A stretch of 64,000 bases of DNA from Mesorhizobium sp. YC-39. Lineage in GTDB: Bacteria; Pseudomonadota; Alphaproteobacteria; Rhizobiales; Rhizobiaceae. Below the pieces are notes generated by a model, which saw nothing but the letters and a program-made list of their open reading frames with translations, was not told the DNA's origin and did no database searches. Positions 16,910 through 26,013 of this stretch are shown piece by piece. Both the position numbers and the translations under genes were made by a program. The DNA is taken from NCBI RefSeq assembly GCF_025753795.1, contig NZ_JAOWPS010000001.1, positions 1,364,001-1,428,000 of the forward strand, given 5' to 3'. How positions within the stretch are numbered: position 1 is the stretch's first letter; every line of letters starts with the position of its first letter.

Positions 16910-19588
16910 ATGAGCGAGGATCGCATTCGCCGTCAAATCGCGCAGCGCCTGTCACTCCGCACACCGCAGGAGCAGTCGCTTAATATCTTGGCTGACATCG
17001 TCGGCCGCATTGGCTTGGCGCAGGGTGGAGACCCAGTCGCAGCGCTCGATGCAATCCAGGCCGCATATCCTTCGGTGCAGGATTTCGAGCGCGACTTTCC
17101 CTCGGTCTGCTTCGCCATCGCCACAGGCGTGGGCAAGACTCGCCTGATGGGTGCCTTTATTGCTTGGCTCTACCTCGCCGGCCGCTCCAAGAACTTTTTC
17201 GTGCTGGCTCCCAACACGACCATTTACGACAAGCTAGTCGCCGATTTCTCCAAGCAGACTTCGCCGAAATATGTTTTTCGCGGTATCGCTCAGTTCGCAC
17301 AAACACCGCCTGTCATTGTCACCGGTGATACCTGGGAAGAGGGGCGGGGCGTGCGTGGCTCCGACCTCTTCGGCGGCGAAGCCATCGTCAACATCTTCAA
17401 CGTCGACAAAATCAACAAGGACAAGGGGCGCATCCGCACAATGCGCGAGACCATCGGCGAATCCTATTTCGACTATCTTGCGGCCCTTCCCGATCTTGTG
17501 CTGCTGATGGACGAAGCCCACCGTTATCGCGCAAGCGCCGGCATGAGGGCTGTAAACGAGCTTAAGCCAGCGCTCGGTCTCGAACTGACGGCGACTCCGA
17601 AATCCATCGGGGCCAAGTCGACCGCGTTTCGCAATGTCGTTTTCGAATATGGGCTCGGCAATGCCATGGCCGACGGGATGGTGAAAGAACCTGCGGTAGC
17701 GACCCGGGCGGATTTCAACCGGGCTGATTTCGACGATCACCAGCTCGAGCTCATAATGCTCGAAGACGGCATTCATTATCATGAGCATGTGAAGGTTGAG
17801 CTCGACCTCTACGCCCGTCAATCAGGCCGCAACCGGGTGCATCCGTTCGTGCTGGTCGTCGCCCAGGACACGACCCACGCGAGCGCTTTGCGCGCCCGGA
17901 TCGAAAGCGATGAGTTCTTCAAGGGCGCCTATAAGGGCCGTGTCGCAGAGGTTCATTCAAATCTGCGGGGCGACGAAAGCGACGAAGCAATCCAGCGGCT
18001 GGTTGGTCTAGAAACCGACAATCTCACCGAGATCGTCATCCACGTGAACAAGCTTAAGGAGGGATGGGATGTCAACAATCTCTACACGATCATCCCACTT
18101 CGCGCCTCAGCTTCCGACATACTCACCGAGCAGACCCTCGGCCGCGGACTCAGGCTACCCTATGGCGAACGCACCGGCATCGAGTCGGTCGACACGCTCA
18201 CGGTAATTGCGCATGACCGTTTCGACGAGGTGATCAAGCGCGCAAGGGACGCTGACTCACTTGTCCAGATCAAGGCGCTGACGATCGGTAAGGGCGGGGA
18301 CGTTCCGGCTGAGGCCGAACGAGTTATCGATATTCCAGTTTCGTTTGAGACTGCCTTGATCGGCAATGGTTCGTCCTTAGACGGGATGCACGAGGAGGCG
18401 GCTGTCTTCGGCCACGTCGACGACCGCAAGGTCGTTGAATCCGCGCTCGATTTCATCACCCGCAAGTATGAGCGCCAACTCAAGGGTGGTGTGCAGGACC
18501 TTTTGAAGTCGGAAGTCCGCAAAGAACTAGCTGCAGACGTTAGGCGCGCACTGCAGCCCGCCCAGGGCTCGCTGGAGGGGATAGTCGCCCAGCTAAGAGT
18601 CGAGGAGATCGTTGACATCGTCACCGCCAGTGTTGCGGAGAATACGATCGATATTCCTGAGATCGTCGTCATACCGAGCCGGGAGGTGAATTTCTGGTTC
18701 GACGCCTTCGATCTGACGGGCCTACAGACAATCCGATACCAGCCGCTATCGGATCGCATCCTGATCCGCAATCTCCGCGACCAAAACCAGCGCGAGCTGG
18801 CGCGCTCGATTGCCGGACCGAAAGAAGGTCTACTCGAAAACTATATCGTCAAGCACCTCATCGATTACGACCAGGTCGACTACGACTCTCAGTCCGACCT
18901 TCTTTACAAGCTCGCCGCTCAGGCCGTCTCGCATCTGCGGAGCTATCTGTTGACGGAGGATGATGTTGAGAACGTCGCGCTCGCTCATGGGAAGGCCATT
19001 GCAGAGTTCATCTTTGCGCAGATGAAAGGTCACTATCGCGAGACGCCGGCGGACTACCAGGCAAAGCTTGTTAGGTCGTTTCGGTCGCTGAAACCGCTGA
19101 GCATCAGCATAACCAGCATCGCGAAGATGCTCGACATAAACTCAGCCGCAAAGCCGCTGTCGAACACCAGAAGCTACGTGTTCAAGGGGACGCGCAAGAG
19201 CCCCTACAACTTTCACAAGTTCCAGTCTGATACCGAACGCCGTTTCGCTGCGCTGATCGACAACGAATTCGAGAAAGACGTGCTGCGCTGGGTAAAGCCA
19301 GGCCCTGGGCAATTCCAGATCGAATATCGATCAGGCAAGGCCTATGAGCCGGATTTCGTTGTTGAGCTTTCGGCGCAGAAATTGATCGTCGAGATCAAGG
19401 CCGACGGCGAGATGAGTGATCAGACAGTGCAGGAGAAATCTCGCGCGGCCTGTGAATGGGTCAAGCACGCCAATCAGATATCGACGGACACCGCGTCGAA
19501 GGCTTGGGGCTACGCGATCGTGCCGGAAAGTGCGGTCATCGAGAGTGCGACCTTGGCAGGCCTGATGGCAAAGCACAGGTTGGTCTGA
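16910..19588 (+). CDS. Type III restriction endonuclease subunit (Res)
   Basis: The start ATG at 16910 directly follows the mod stop TGA (16906-16908). The 892-residue product has an SF2 helicase core with Walker A ATGVGKT (71-77), DEAH (about 200), and LTATPK. VNKLKEGWDVNNLYTI and LTEQTLGRGLRLP follow in the second lobe. The C-terminal nuclease has the PD-ExK layout: EPDFVVEL near 811 and IVEIKA near 826. Res cuts DNA after ATP-driven movement from two unmethylated Mod sites. All catalytic motifs look intact, so the system is likely active. Confidence 0.94.
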   Translation: MSEDRIRRQIAQRLSLRTPQEQSLNILADIVGRIGLAQGGDPVAALDAIQAAYPSVQDFERDFPSVCFAIATGVGKTRLMGAFIAWLYLAGRSKNFFVLAPNTTIYDKLVADFSKQTSPKYVFRGIAQFAQTPPVIVTGDTWEEGRGVRGSDLFGGEAIVNIFNVDKINKDKGRIRTMRETIGESYFDYLAALPDLVLLMDEAHRYRASAGMRAVNELKPALGLELTATPKSIGAKSTAFRNVVFEYGLGNAMADGMVKEPAVATRADFNRADFDDHQLELIMLEDGIHYHEHVKVELDLYARQSGRNRVHPFVLVVAQDTTHASALRARIESDEFFKGAYKGRVAEVHSNLRGDESDEAIQRLVGLETDNLTEIVIHVNKLKEGWDVNNLYTIIPLRASASDILTEQTLGRGLRLPYGERTGIESVDTLTVIAHDRFDEVIKRARDADSLVQIKALTIGKGGDVPAEAERVIDIPVSFETALIGNGSSLDGMHEEAAVFGHVDDRKVVESALDFITRKYERQLKGGVQDLLKSEVRKELAADVRRALQPAQGSLEGIVAQLRVEEIVDIVTASVAENTIDIPEIVVIPSREVNFWFDAFDLTGLQTIRYQPLSDRILIRNLRDQNQRELARSIAGPKEGLLENYIVKHLIDYDQVDYDSQSDLLYKLAAQAVSHLRSYLLTEDDVENVALAHGKAIAEFIFAQMKGHYRETPADYQAKLVRSFRSLKPLSISITSIAKMLDINSAAKPLSNTRSYVFKGTRKSPYNFHKFQSDTERRFAALIDNEFEKDVLRWVKPGPGQFQIEYRSGKAYEPDFVVELSAQKLIVEIKADGEMSDQTVQEKSRAACEWVKHANQISTDTASKAWGYAIVPESAVIESATLAGLMAKHRLV

Positions 19589-19762
19589 AACCCACCCGAG
19601 CATCAAACGTCGTCGATTCCGATTTGGCAGGTTTTTCCCACCGGAAACTCTATCCATCGGCGGATCCGAATGTGAGCAGCTGCTTTCGGCGTAAGGGTTC
19701 GACCCAATCAGTGGTTCTGGCCACCTAATAACTTGATCACTAGTGAGTAGCGTGCCTCACCC

Positions 19763-20959
19763 TCATCCACCCTTCCTGTCCTTTAGGTCTTCCAGCGCCA
19801 TCGCCACCCGGCCATTGAGAGCCTGATAAGCGAGGAAGCCACCTGAAGCCCCGGTGCCGAGCCTGGTCAAGGGTGGGATCTTCCTCCCCTTAGCCCGCAG
19901 GAAGCTCTTGAGCGCCGGCCTCGCGCCCTGTCTGAACGACTTCCTTGCCGTCTCCATCGCAATTACCCCGACGATGCCGGCGTTGATGAACCTTTTCCAT
20001 CGATCGGCTTCTAGCGCCCGATGACCTGGGTGCTTGCCGAACCGGTTCTCGAACGTCGGAACCATGAACTGAAAGTATCGGCCCTGGAGCCTGGCGAAAT
20101 TGAAGCGTCGCAGATCATCCAGGAAGTTGATTCCAAGGTCGATTAGCTCTTGCCGATCCAAGGTCACTTCGATCCTTGCTCGATGTTCGCTTACCGGTAG
20201 CTCATCCCAGGTTCCGGCTTCGATGTTCTGATTGTCGATTGTCTTTTCCATCACGCGCCAACTGACCGGTCCATCTTTTCTGCCAACCCAGAACGTCGCG
20301 TCGATGGGAGCAGGTCTGTCAGCATGGGACGAGAGCAGGTTGTTAGCTCCCATCAGGAAGGTTGGCTCTTTCCCTCGCCGCCAAAAGAACCGCGGTCTGT
20401 CGAGACCGACAGTCATGAAATCCCGGTCCGGAAATAGATGCCGGGACAGGACGCCGACCATCCTCCCAGTCTTGTCGGTCGAGGGCGTGAGGGGTTTGAA
20501 ATCGACGCTGATTTCGACCGAACGGACTACTCCGTGCATCTCCAGTGTGAACTTCTTGTCCAGAGCTTCTTCACACTTCGCCAGCTTTTCCAGCTGCGGC
20601 TCTTGGAAACGTATCCGAAACTCGTTGCTGACTTTTCCAGGTCCCGGGTCAATCGGCTTCACGTAAGGTGTCCGACCTATGATGGGCTCGACAACCTCTT
20701 GCACGAATTGGAGCTGGGTCGAGCGTTCGAACCAGAAGAAGACATCGACCCAGTCGATGACCGCTCGGCACGTGTAGTCACCCAGATCGATCACCGGGTG
20801 AACAACTGTCTTACCGGCCAGCCGCCGCTGCTTCGCTGTCGTGGGAGCCGCGTTGTATTCCAGCACGACCTGGCGCATCGGGTCTTTGATGCCCCTAAGG
20901 ACGACGTTGGTCGAGTAGTTCATCTGTGGCGGCCACCCATCGAGCGGCCGATTGACCAC
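19763..20959 (-). CDS. Possible rolling-circle Rep-like protein
   Basis: The 398-residue product (GTG 20959, or ATG 20923) is not firmly recognised. AVIDWVDVFFWFE near residue 63, then TFWVGRKDGPVSWRVMEK followed by a Trp and RARIEVTLD, resemble the Rep fold of filamentous phage and Rep_trans initiators (usually TxYxGSR...RxYDK...W.R.E). The expected catalytic tyrosine could not be placed with certainty. The C-terminal 90 residues are basic, with a glycine-rich hydrophobic stretch. It is divergent from an XRE regulator, a layout common in replication or maintenance modules of integrative elements. Confidence 0.45.
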   Translation of the reverse strand: MVNRPLDGWPPQMNYSTNVVLRGIKDPMRQVVLEYNAAPTTAKQRRLAGKTVVHPVIDLGDYTCRAVIDWVDVFFWFERSTQLQFVQEVVEPIIGRTPYVKPIDPGPGKVSNEFRIRFQEPQLEKLAKCEEALDKKFTLEMHGVVRSVEISVDFKPLTPSTDKTGRMVGVLSRHLFPDRDFMTVGLDRPRFFWRRGKEPTFLMGANNLLSSHADRPAPIDATFWVGRKDGPVSWRVMEKTIDNQNIEAGTWDELPVSEHRARIEVTLDRQELIDLGINFLDDLRRFNFARLQGRYFQFMVPTFENRFGKHPGHRALEADRWKRFINAGIVGVIAMETARKSFRQGARPALKSFLRAKGRKIPPLTRLGTGASGGFLAYQALNGRVAMALEDLKDRKGG

Positions 20960-21090
20960 ACCGGATGGCCATTATCCGAGTCGTAACGGCGACGCGACAT
21001 CGCGCGCGAATTTGAGCGCTCCAGATCGGCGAACTTGGCAACCCTGCTCGGGTGTCAGTTGCTGATGGGAAATCAATTTCCCCTATCATT

Positions 21091-21118
21091 CATTGATATA
21101 TTTAAAGCAATATCAATG
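21091..21118. promoter_or_regulatory. Perfect inverted repeat over the XRE start codon
   Basis: The arms CATTGATAT (21091-21099) and ATATCAATG (21110-21118) are perfect 9-bp complements with a 10-bp spacer. The right arm contains the ATG of the XRE gene. The centre-to-centre geometry suits a dimeric helix-turn-helix protein, so it is a likely self-operator. Its distance from the divergent Rep-like gene is about 130 bp. Confidence 0.6.
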
Positions 21119-21586
21119 AGTTATAGAAAGAGCAAACACGTGAAAAGCCATATCAGCGGCGCTGCCGATAAATCCGAGATCGCGAAATTCTTGGATAAGC
21201 GCATCTACGAATTGAGATCCAGGAAAAGCCAGAGGGAGATCGCCAAAGAGATTGGCTTTCCGAACGACAATTTCATCTCGATGCTCAAGAGCGGTAAAGC
21301 CAAGGTGCCGCTTGATCGCGTCGTCAGCATCGCGAAGGCGCTTGAAAGCGATCCTCGAGCTCTATTCCTCCTGGCGCTCCTGCAGGACGGGAATGAGAAG
21401 GACCGCGCAGCGTTTCAGGAAATAATGAGCGAGTTCTCAGAAAACGAGCGGGAGATCATTGGCGCGATCCGAAAGTTCTCAAACGGGGCAGATCCGAAGA
21501 TGTCGGTGCTGTTTAGACGGATACTGCGTGCCCTCTTCGGTGGCGCGGGCGGCCAGAAGAGCGTGGAAGACGGCCCCACAGGCTAG
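21116..21586 (+). CDS. XRE-family helix-turn-helix regulator
   Basis: The start ATG at 21116 gives 156 residues; the frame is open further upstream, but that part has no HTH similarity and would cross the inverted repeat. The HTH is at about 30-85: KSQREIAKEIGFPNDNFISMLKSGKAKVPLDRVVSIAKALESD. The C-terminal 60 residues are helical with no known domain. It probably represses itself and the divergent Rep-like gene through the repeat over its start. The low-GC leader stands out from the neighbourhood. Confidence 0.8.
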   Translation: MSYRKSKHVKSHISGAADKSEIAKFLDKRIYELRSRKSQREIAKEIGFPNDNFISMLKSGKAKVPLDRVVSIAKALESDPRALFLLALLQDGNEKDRAAFQEIMSEFSENEREIIGAIRKFSNGADPKMSVLFRRILRALFGGAGGQKSVEDGPTG

Positions 21587-21705
21587 CACCTGCCCTATGC
21601 TGATGAACTCCGGGGCGGGTGCAGTTGACCTCGAACCGTGGACTATCTTCATGGACGAAGTTGAGTGTAAGTTGTCGGGTCGCAACTTGATCGTGGATAC
21701 GACCC

Positions 21706-23316
21706 ATGTGGGTCCGGAGCGTCATTGTCTGGCTGCTTTTGCTGACTGCAGCCGACCTGTTGCAAGCAAATCTGTTCGCCGCTGACGGCAATCGGGTCGC
21801 CCTGGTCCTCGGCAACAGCAAATATGTCCATGCGCCCACGCTGGCCAACCCTGCCAGCGATGCGCGGCTGATGGCCGAAACACTGCGCAAGGCCGGGTTC
21901 AAGGTCATCGAAGGCATCGACCTCGACTATGCGGGAATGCATGACCGGTTGAACCGCTTTACCGAAGCCTCATACGATTCGGAATTGGCTGTCATCTACT
22001 ACGCCGGCCACGGTATGCAGGTGACTGGCAAGAACTATCTGGTTCCGGTCGATGCCGAGTTGACGTCTCCGGCGCATCTCAGGACCCGCACCATTCAGAT
22101 CGACGAACTGCTTGCCGCACTTCCGCCAGACCCTGGGGTTGGCGTCGTCATCCTGGACGCCTGCCGCGATAATCCTATGGCCAGGACGCTCGCGACTTCG
22201 CTCCCGAAGAGCCGCTCAACGGCTGGGTCAGGTCTGGCACCGATCGACGCCAGTGCAGCGGATATCGGCACCGGCGGCGTGTTGATCGCCTACGCGACCG
22301 ACCCCGGCGCAGTCTCCTACGACGGCAGCGGCGCCAACAGTCCCTATACGACGTCTCTTGCCAAACACCTGGCCGAGCCCGGCGTCGATATCCAAAACGC
22401 GCTGACTCGTGTGCGGGGTGAGGTGACGGCGGAAACCAATGGGCGCCAGCGGCCTTGGTATAATGCCTCGCTCGGCCGAGAAGTGTTCATCGGGCCGGCA
22501 ACGGCTCAACCGGCGGCTGCTCCTGCAGAAGCTCAGGATAGCAACTCTGCGAACCAGGCCACTGCGCGGAACTCGCGCGAATGGATCGAACAGCGTGTGT
22601 GGGACGAAGCCTCGAAGCGAAACACGGTCGCCCATTACGAGGCTTATCTAACGCAGTTTCCAAATGGCGCGTTCGCAGAGCTGGCGCGTCTCAACCTAGA
22701 TCAACTTAAGAAAGCCCCCGTTGTCGCTGAGGCGAAAAACGATGCATCGAGTTCCGGCATCCCGACTGAACCGTCGACAGCTACTGCCGATCGCGAAAAC
22801 GAAGCCGGCACGGAATTGACGGAAAGTGCCATTGGGCTCGATCGTCAGAAAAAGGTCGATCTGCAGGAGAGGCTGATGGCGATCGGTTATGACCTTGACG
22901 TTGCTGATGGCACTTTTGGCGCCTCGACGCGTCGGGCGATTGGCCTCTGGCAGAAGGAAAACGCTCTACCCCCAACCACCTTCCTTACCCGCAAGCAGTA
23001 TGTTCGCCTGAAACTCGATTCCGACGACGCCGTGAAGAGCTATCGCGCCGAGCGAGCGTCGGAAGCGGAATTGAAAAAGCAGGAACGCGCTACTTCCCAA
23101 AAGCAACTCAAGTCTGCGCCGGTCATCCGCCCGGAGCCCCGGCGTAAACAACAAGCCCAGGCAGTGAAGCCGCAGCCGGCAGCAAAGTCAAAAGCAGCCT
23201 CTCAAGCCCCGCCGGCGCGTCAGTCCAAGTTCCGCACCTGCAGCAACTTTTTCGGCAGCTTCTCGGTTCCCGCATCGCAGAAGTGTCCGACTAGCGGGAA
23301 CAACAGCGGGAACTGA
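21706..23316 (+). CDS. Secreted caspase-family (peptidase C14) protein with PG-binding-like domain
   Basis: The 536-residue protein has a signal peptide (hydrophobic 5-20, likely cleavage near AAD at 25-27). A caspase-like domain follows at about 30-265, with catalytic His102 in YYAGHGMQ and Cys153 in ILDACRDNP. Residues 290-335 resemble a SEL1/TPR-like helix pair. LQERLMAIGYDLDVADGTFG at about 387 onward is a peptidoglycan-binding type 1 repeat, and a Lys/Ala/Gln-rich tail ends the protein. Rhizobial genomes carry many such periplasmic caspase-like proteins of unknown substrate. The signal peptide argues against an intracellular abortive-infection protease. Confidence 0.85.
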   Translation: MWVRSVIVWLLLLTAADLLQANLFAADGNRVALVLGNSKYVHAPTLANPASDARLMAETLRKAGFKVIEGIDLDYAGMHDRLNRFTEASYDSELAVIYYAGHGMQVTGKNYLVPVDAELTSPAHLRTRTIQIDELLAALPPDPGVGVVILDACRDNPMARTLATSLPKSRSTAGSGLAPIDASAADIGTGGVLIAYATDPGAVSYDGSGANSPYTTSLAKHLAEPGVDIQNALTRVRGEVTAETNGRQRPWYNASLGREVFIGPATAQPAAAPAEAQDSNSANQATARNSREWIEQRVWDEASKRNTVAHYEAYLTQFPNGAFAELARLNLDQLKKAPVVAEAKNDASSSGIPTEPSTATADRENEAGTELTESAIGLDRQKKVDLQERLMAIGYDLDVADGTFGASTRRAIGLWQKENALPPTTFLTRKQYVRLKLDSDDAVKSYRAERASEAELKKQERATSQKQLKSAPVIRPEPRRKQQAQAVKPQPAAKSKAASQAPPARQSKFRTCSNFFGSFSVPASQKCPTSGNNSGN

Positions 23317-24465
23317 TGAGATTCTGCTCGTTAGCGAGAGAAAGGCGGGACGAGGACGATTCGAAGTCAGCCGCTGGCAGTTAATCTCGACCGATCTGTC
23401 GAGACCATTTACTTAAGGGATGTCTCGGTCGAGCACACAATTCTCCGATCTAGGTGATGTCACCTTTGGCGAGATCGATCGTCCACCTGCCACAGCTGAG
23501 ACGAATAGCAACACTCCACATATCTGAGCCATTGGCGGTGATTCTCCCCTGTTGCCCTCAGCTCGAGAGCGGACCGCGCGCATGGAGCGCATGGTGGGTC
23601 AGTCCCGCTAATCCAAAGGCGACGAATGCAGGCGATCGAGTGAGTTCACCAATACGGTATTGGGTGCCGGTTGATGCCAGAGGAGCTAGCTGAGGACGCT
23701 CGCCTTGGTTCCTAGGAACCAATCGACTTCATTCGCTTGAGGGGATGCCCCAGAGAGCGAAGTCCTAGGTTTGCCGTGGACAGCGGTGGGGATGCCTCCT
23801 GTTGCGGCAGACAAAATTCCGACAATGCTCCACTTTCAGCGGGAGGGCTGTCCGGAGGGTCGGGCGCGAAAGCGATGACCGTTGAGATCCAGTTCCAATG
23901 TTGGAGATCGTTCGCAAGGAGCGGAAGGTTGACAAACGTCAACTTAGCCAACCGAAATCGACGTTTCGCGGGCCAGTTCTGTCAATCAAAATGTAATGCG
24001 TTCTCTTAAACCGTAAGAGCGCGCTTGACGCTAAGTTTACACTAAGTTGACAACCAGACCCCCAAAACCACTTTTTGCCGTTTACGTTGACAAACGCAAC
24101 CTAAGACCCTGCCCAGCCTCGAACACCGAAACAGACAGCGAAGCTCAGCAGACACCGACAGCAGCGTCAGCACAGATTGAGCGAGAAACATCGCGGAAGC
24201 TATCTGGCGCTCGCCCCTGGTCGAACACGCATACATACGGCAACAGCTTGACCAGCATGAGACCGATACCGGCACCGTAGATAGCGAATTAGCTAAAGAG
24301 GTAGAGAGACACGCATGAGCCCTCGCAGCTGCAGGGACCTGGATCGTAGATCCGCTGAGTGCAGAGCTCTTGTATGACGGTTAATGTTGAGATTCTTGGC
24401 TTTCGCGTTCAATGATCGCATATTCGCGGCCGATCATCTCTGAGAGACCCCGGAGCGAAATCCAA
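23317..24465. other. 1.15-kb stretch without a convincing gene
   Basis: Only short frames of 60-90 codons occur, none with recognisable protein composition or ribosome sites. What can be seen is a cluster of short repeats at 23928-24100: GTTGACAAACGTCAAC (23928-23943, itself palindromic), the tandem 11-mers CTAAGTTTACA and CTAAGTTGACA (24031-24052), and GTTGACAAACGCAAC (24086-24100). The repeats could be protein-binding sites or promoters, since TTGACA is a -35 consensus. The rest may be decayed DNA. Confidence 0.55.
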
Positions 24466-25251
24466 CTATCCGATGTCTTTGGAATTGGCGAATTTGGAAG
24501 AGGCATAATTTCTCGCCTGTGTCGTGCCAGACGTAGGCTTTAAGCGCACACGGGGGTGGCCTGTCTCTGACTGGCTCACATCCAATGTCTCAATCTTGCG
24601 GACAAGATCACTGAGCTTTTTGGAACCGTAGGTTCGTGGGTCAAAATCGGGTGCAAGATTGGCAAGGAGGTTTCCGAGCTGTCCGAGGGATATCCACCCG
24701 TCTTCTCCTTCATTCTCGGACATGATCCGCTTGAGGATGCGCGAAGCATGAGCCAGCGTCTCTAAAGGCTTCGTGGCCCCAGCCTTGGCGCCTGCAGTGG
24801 CCGTCTCAAGAAGGAGGTTCTCTGTATAGATGAACCGCCGGCAAGCCTGCCGGAAGCTCTCCGGCGTTTTCTGCTCACCGAATCCGAAGACATCCACGCC
24901 ATGCTCGCGAATTCGTGCTGCGAGGCGCGTGAAGTCGCTGTCGGACGACACTAGGCAGAAGCCGTCAAAGCGACCGCTATGGAGCAAATCCATGGCGTCG
25001 ATCACCAGCGTGATATCAGACGCATTCTTCCCGGTCGTGTATGCGAACTGCTGTTGAGGGATGATGGCATGCTTGGATAGTATGTCGGCCCACGCTTTGG
25101 AGCGCGGACTCGAGAAGTCGCCGTATATTCGTCGGACGCTCGCCTCGCCGATCTTGGCGATCTCCTCAAACAGGCCATCCGCGATTTTTGCCGAGGCATT
25201 GTCTGCATCGATCAGGACAGCCAAGCGAGCTGAGCGCTGTTCTGTGGGCAT
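24466..25251 (-). CDS. NYN-domain RNase-like protein with LOTUS/OST-HTH domain
   Basis: The start ATG 25251 gives 261 residues beginning MPTEQRSARLAVLIDADNAS; the longer frame to 25380 lacks a ribosome site. The NYN (PIN-like) metal-binding aspartates are visible in LIDADN, GDF, KNASDITLVIDAMDLL and VSSDSDFTRLA. The C-terminal 80 residues (WISLGQLGNLLANLAPDFDPRTYG and after) form an OST-HTH/LOTUS domain, which binds RNA in relatives. The protein is predicted to be a cytosolic endoribonuclease, with the RNA target unknown. This pairing is common in bacteria and is seen both in islands and in core chromosomes. Confidence 0.85.
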   Translation of the reverse strand: MPTEQRSARLAVLIDADNASAKIADGLFEEIAKIGEASVRRIYGDFSSPRSKAWADILSKHAIIPQQQFAYTTGKNASDITLVIDAMDLLHSGRFDGFCLVSSDSDFTRLAARIREHGVDVFGFGEQKTPESFRQACRRFIYTENLLLETATAGAKAGATKPLETLAHASRILKRIMSENEGEDGWISLGQLGNLLANLAPDFDPRTYGSKKLSDLVRKIETLDVSQSETGHPRVRLKPTSGTTQARNYASSKFANSKDIG

Positions 25252-25458
25252 AGGGAGCTCCAATGCAATGTTGCCAATGCCAGCCCCGAGAACGGGGTTC
25301 GCGTCCACGATGATCGGAAAAAGGGCACGACTAGGCAACCTGCGGGACTCGAGTGCACTCGTCAAATGGCAAGGATCCAATAAGCTGGCCCAAGAGCCTG
25401 AACATGGCTAACGCCGAGTCGCTCACGTCTCCATTGGCGACGGAACCTACCGTCGGTC

Positions 25459-26013
25459 TTATGAGAACGGCCAACTTCCTTTAGGAGGTGTCAACGAAAG
25501 GTGCATGGCCAGTGGCCGAATACGCTGATGCCGTTCACGAATGAGCCGCGCCAGCACGTCCAACTCGGTAAGCACGCATGAGATTGAGGTGCGCAATTTG
25601 TGCTTCGGCGTCTTGTTGTCATCGTCCGATGGTATGCGGCTCGGCGTCATCTTTGCAATCCGACTCGCAATGTCCTTTCGGGCATAGGAGCACCCCTCCC
25701 ATTTGTGGGCGAACTCGTTTCGGATTTTACGAAGATGCTCTAGGTCTGCGAACTGCTCCTTCGAAAGCAGGCCCAGCGCATAAGCGCCTTTGATTCGCGA
25801 TGACAACGTGCCCAGAGGGGCGTTGAAGCCGTCCAGTAGCTCGCCAGAGGCCTTCACCTCGACCAAATAGCCGCGGATAAGGCGCCCGAGCAAATCTTCA
25901 GCAAACGCCGCCATTGTCAGGACAAGCCCACGCTCGTCTTCATCCCGCAGAAGCCTTGCAAGGCGGTTCAAGGCCGCATGAAAATCTTCCGATTCGGACA
26001 TTGGAGGTTCCAC
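25459..26013 (-). CDS. MltR (mannitol repressor) family protein
   Basis: The GTG start at 26013 has AGGAGA nine bases upstream. The 184-residue product carries the MltR-family core: EDERGLVLTMAAFAEDLLGRLI, LLDGFNAPLGTLSSRIKGAYALGLLS and LEHLRKIRNEFAH. In E. coli MltR represses mannitol uptake genes. No mannitol genes are near, and most island homologues of this family have no known job; the RxxxEFAH ending also recalls HEPN proteins. It lies 208 bp upstream of the NYN gene on the same strand. Confidence 0.75.
   Translation of the reverse strand: MEPPMSESEDFHAALNRLARLLRDEDERGLVLTMAAFAEDLLGRLIRGYLVEVKASGELLDGFNAPLGTLSSRIKGAYALGLLSKEQFADLEHLRKIRNEFAHKWEGCSYARKDIASRIAKMTPSRIPSDDDNKTPKHKLRTSISCVLTELDVLARLIRERHQRIRPLAMHLSLTPPKGSWPFS

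Noticed and set aside
10941..19588. DISARM or BREX system
   Set aside because: An SNF2 helicase and an adenine methyltransferase are shared with DISARM, but there is no DUF1998 helicase, drmB or drmC. BREX markers (PglX, PglZ, BrxC) are absent, and a complete Type III Res is present.
23737..24280. Short frames in the gene-free kilobase
   Set aside because: No ribosome sites, low protein-like character and no family similarity; they overlap the repeat cluster.
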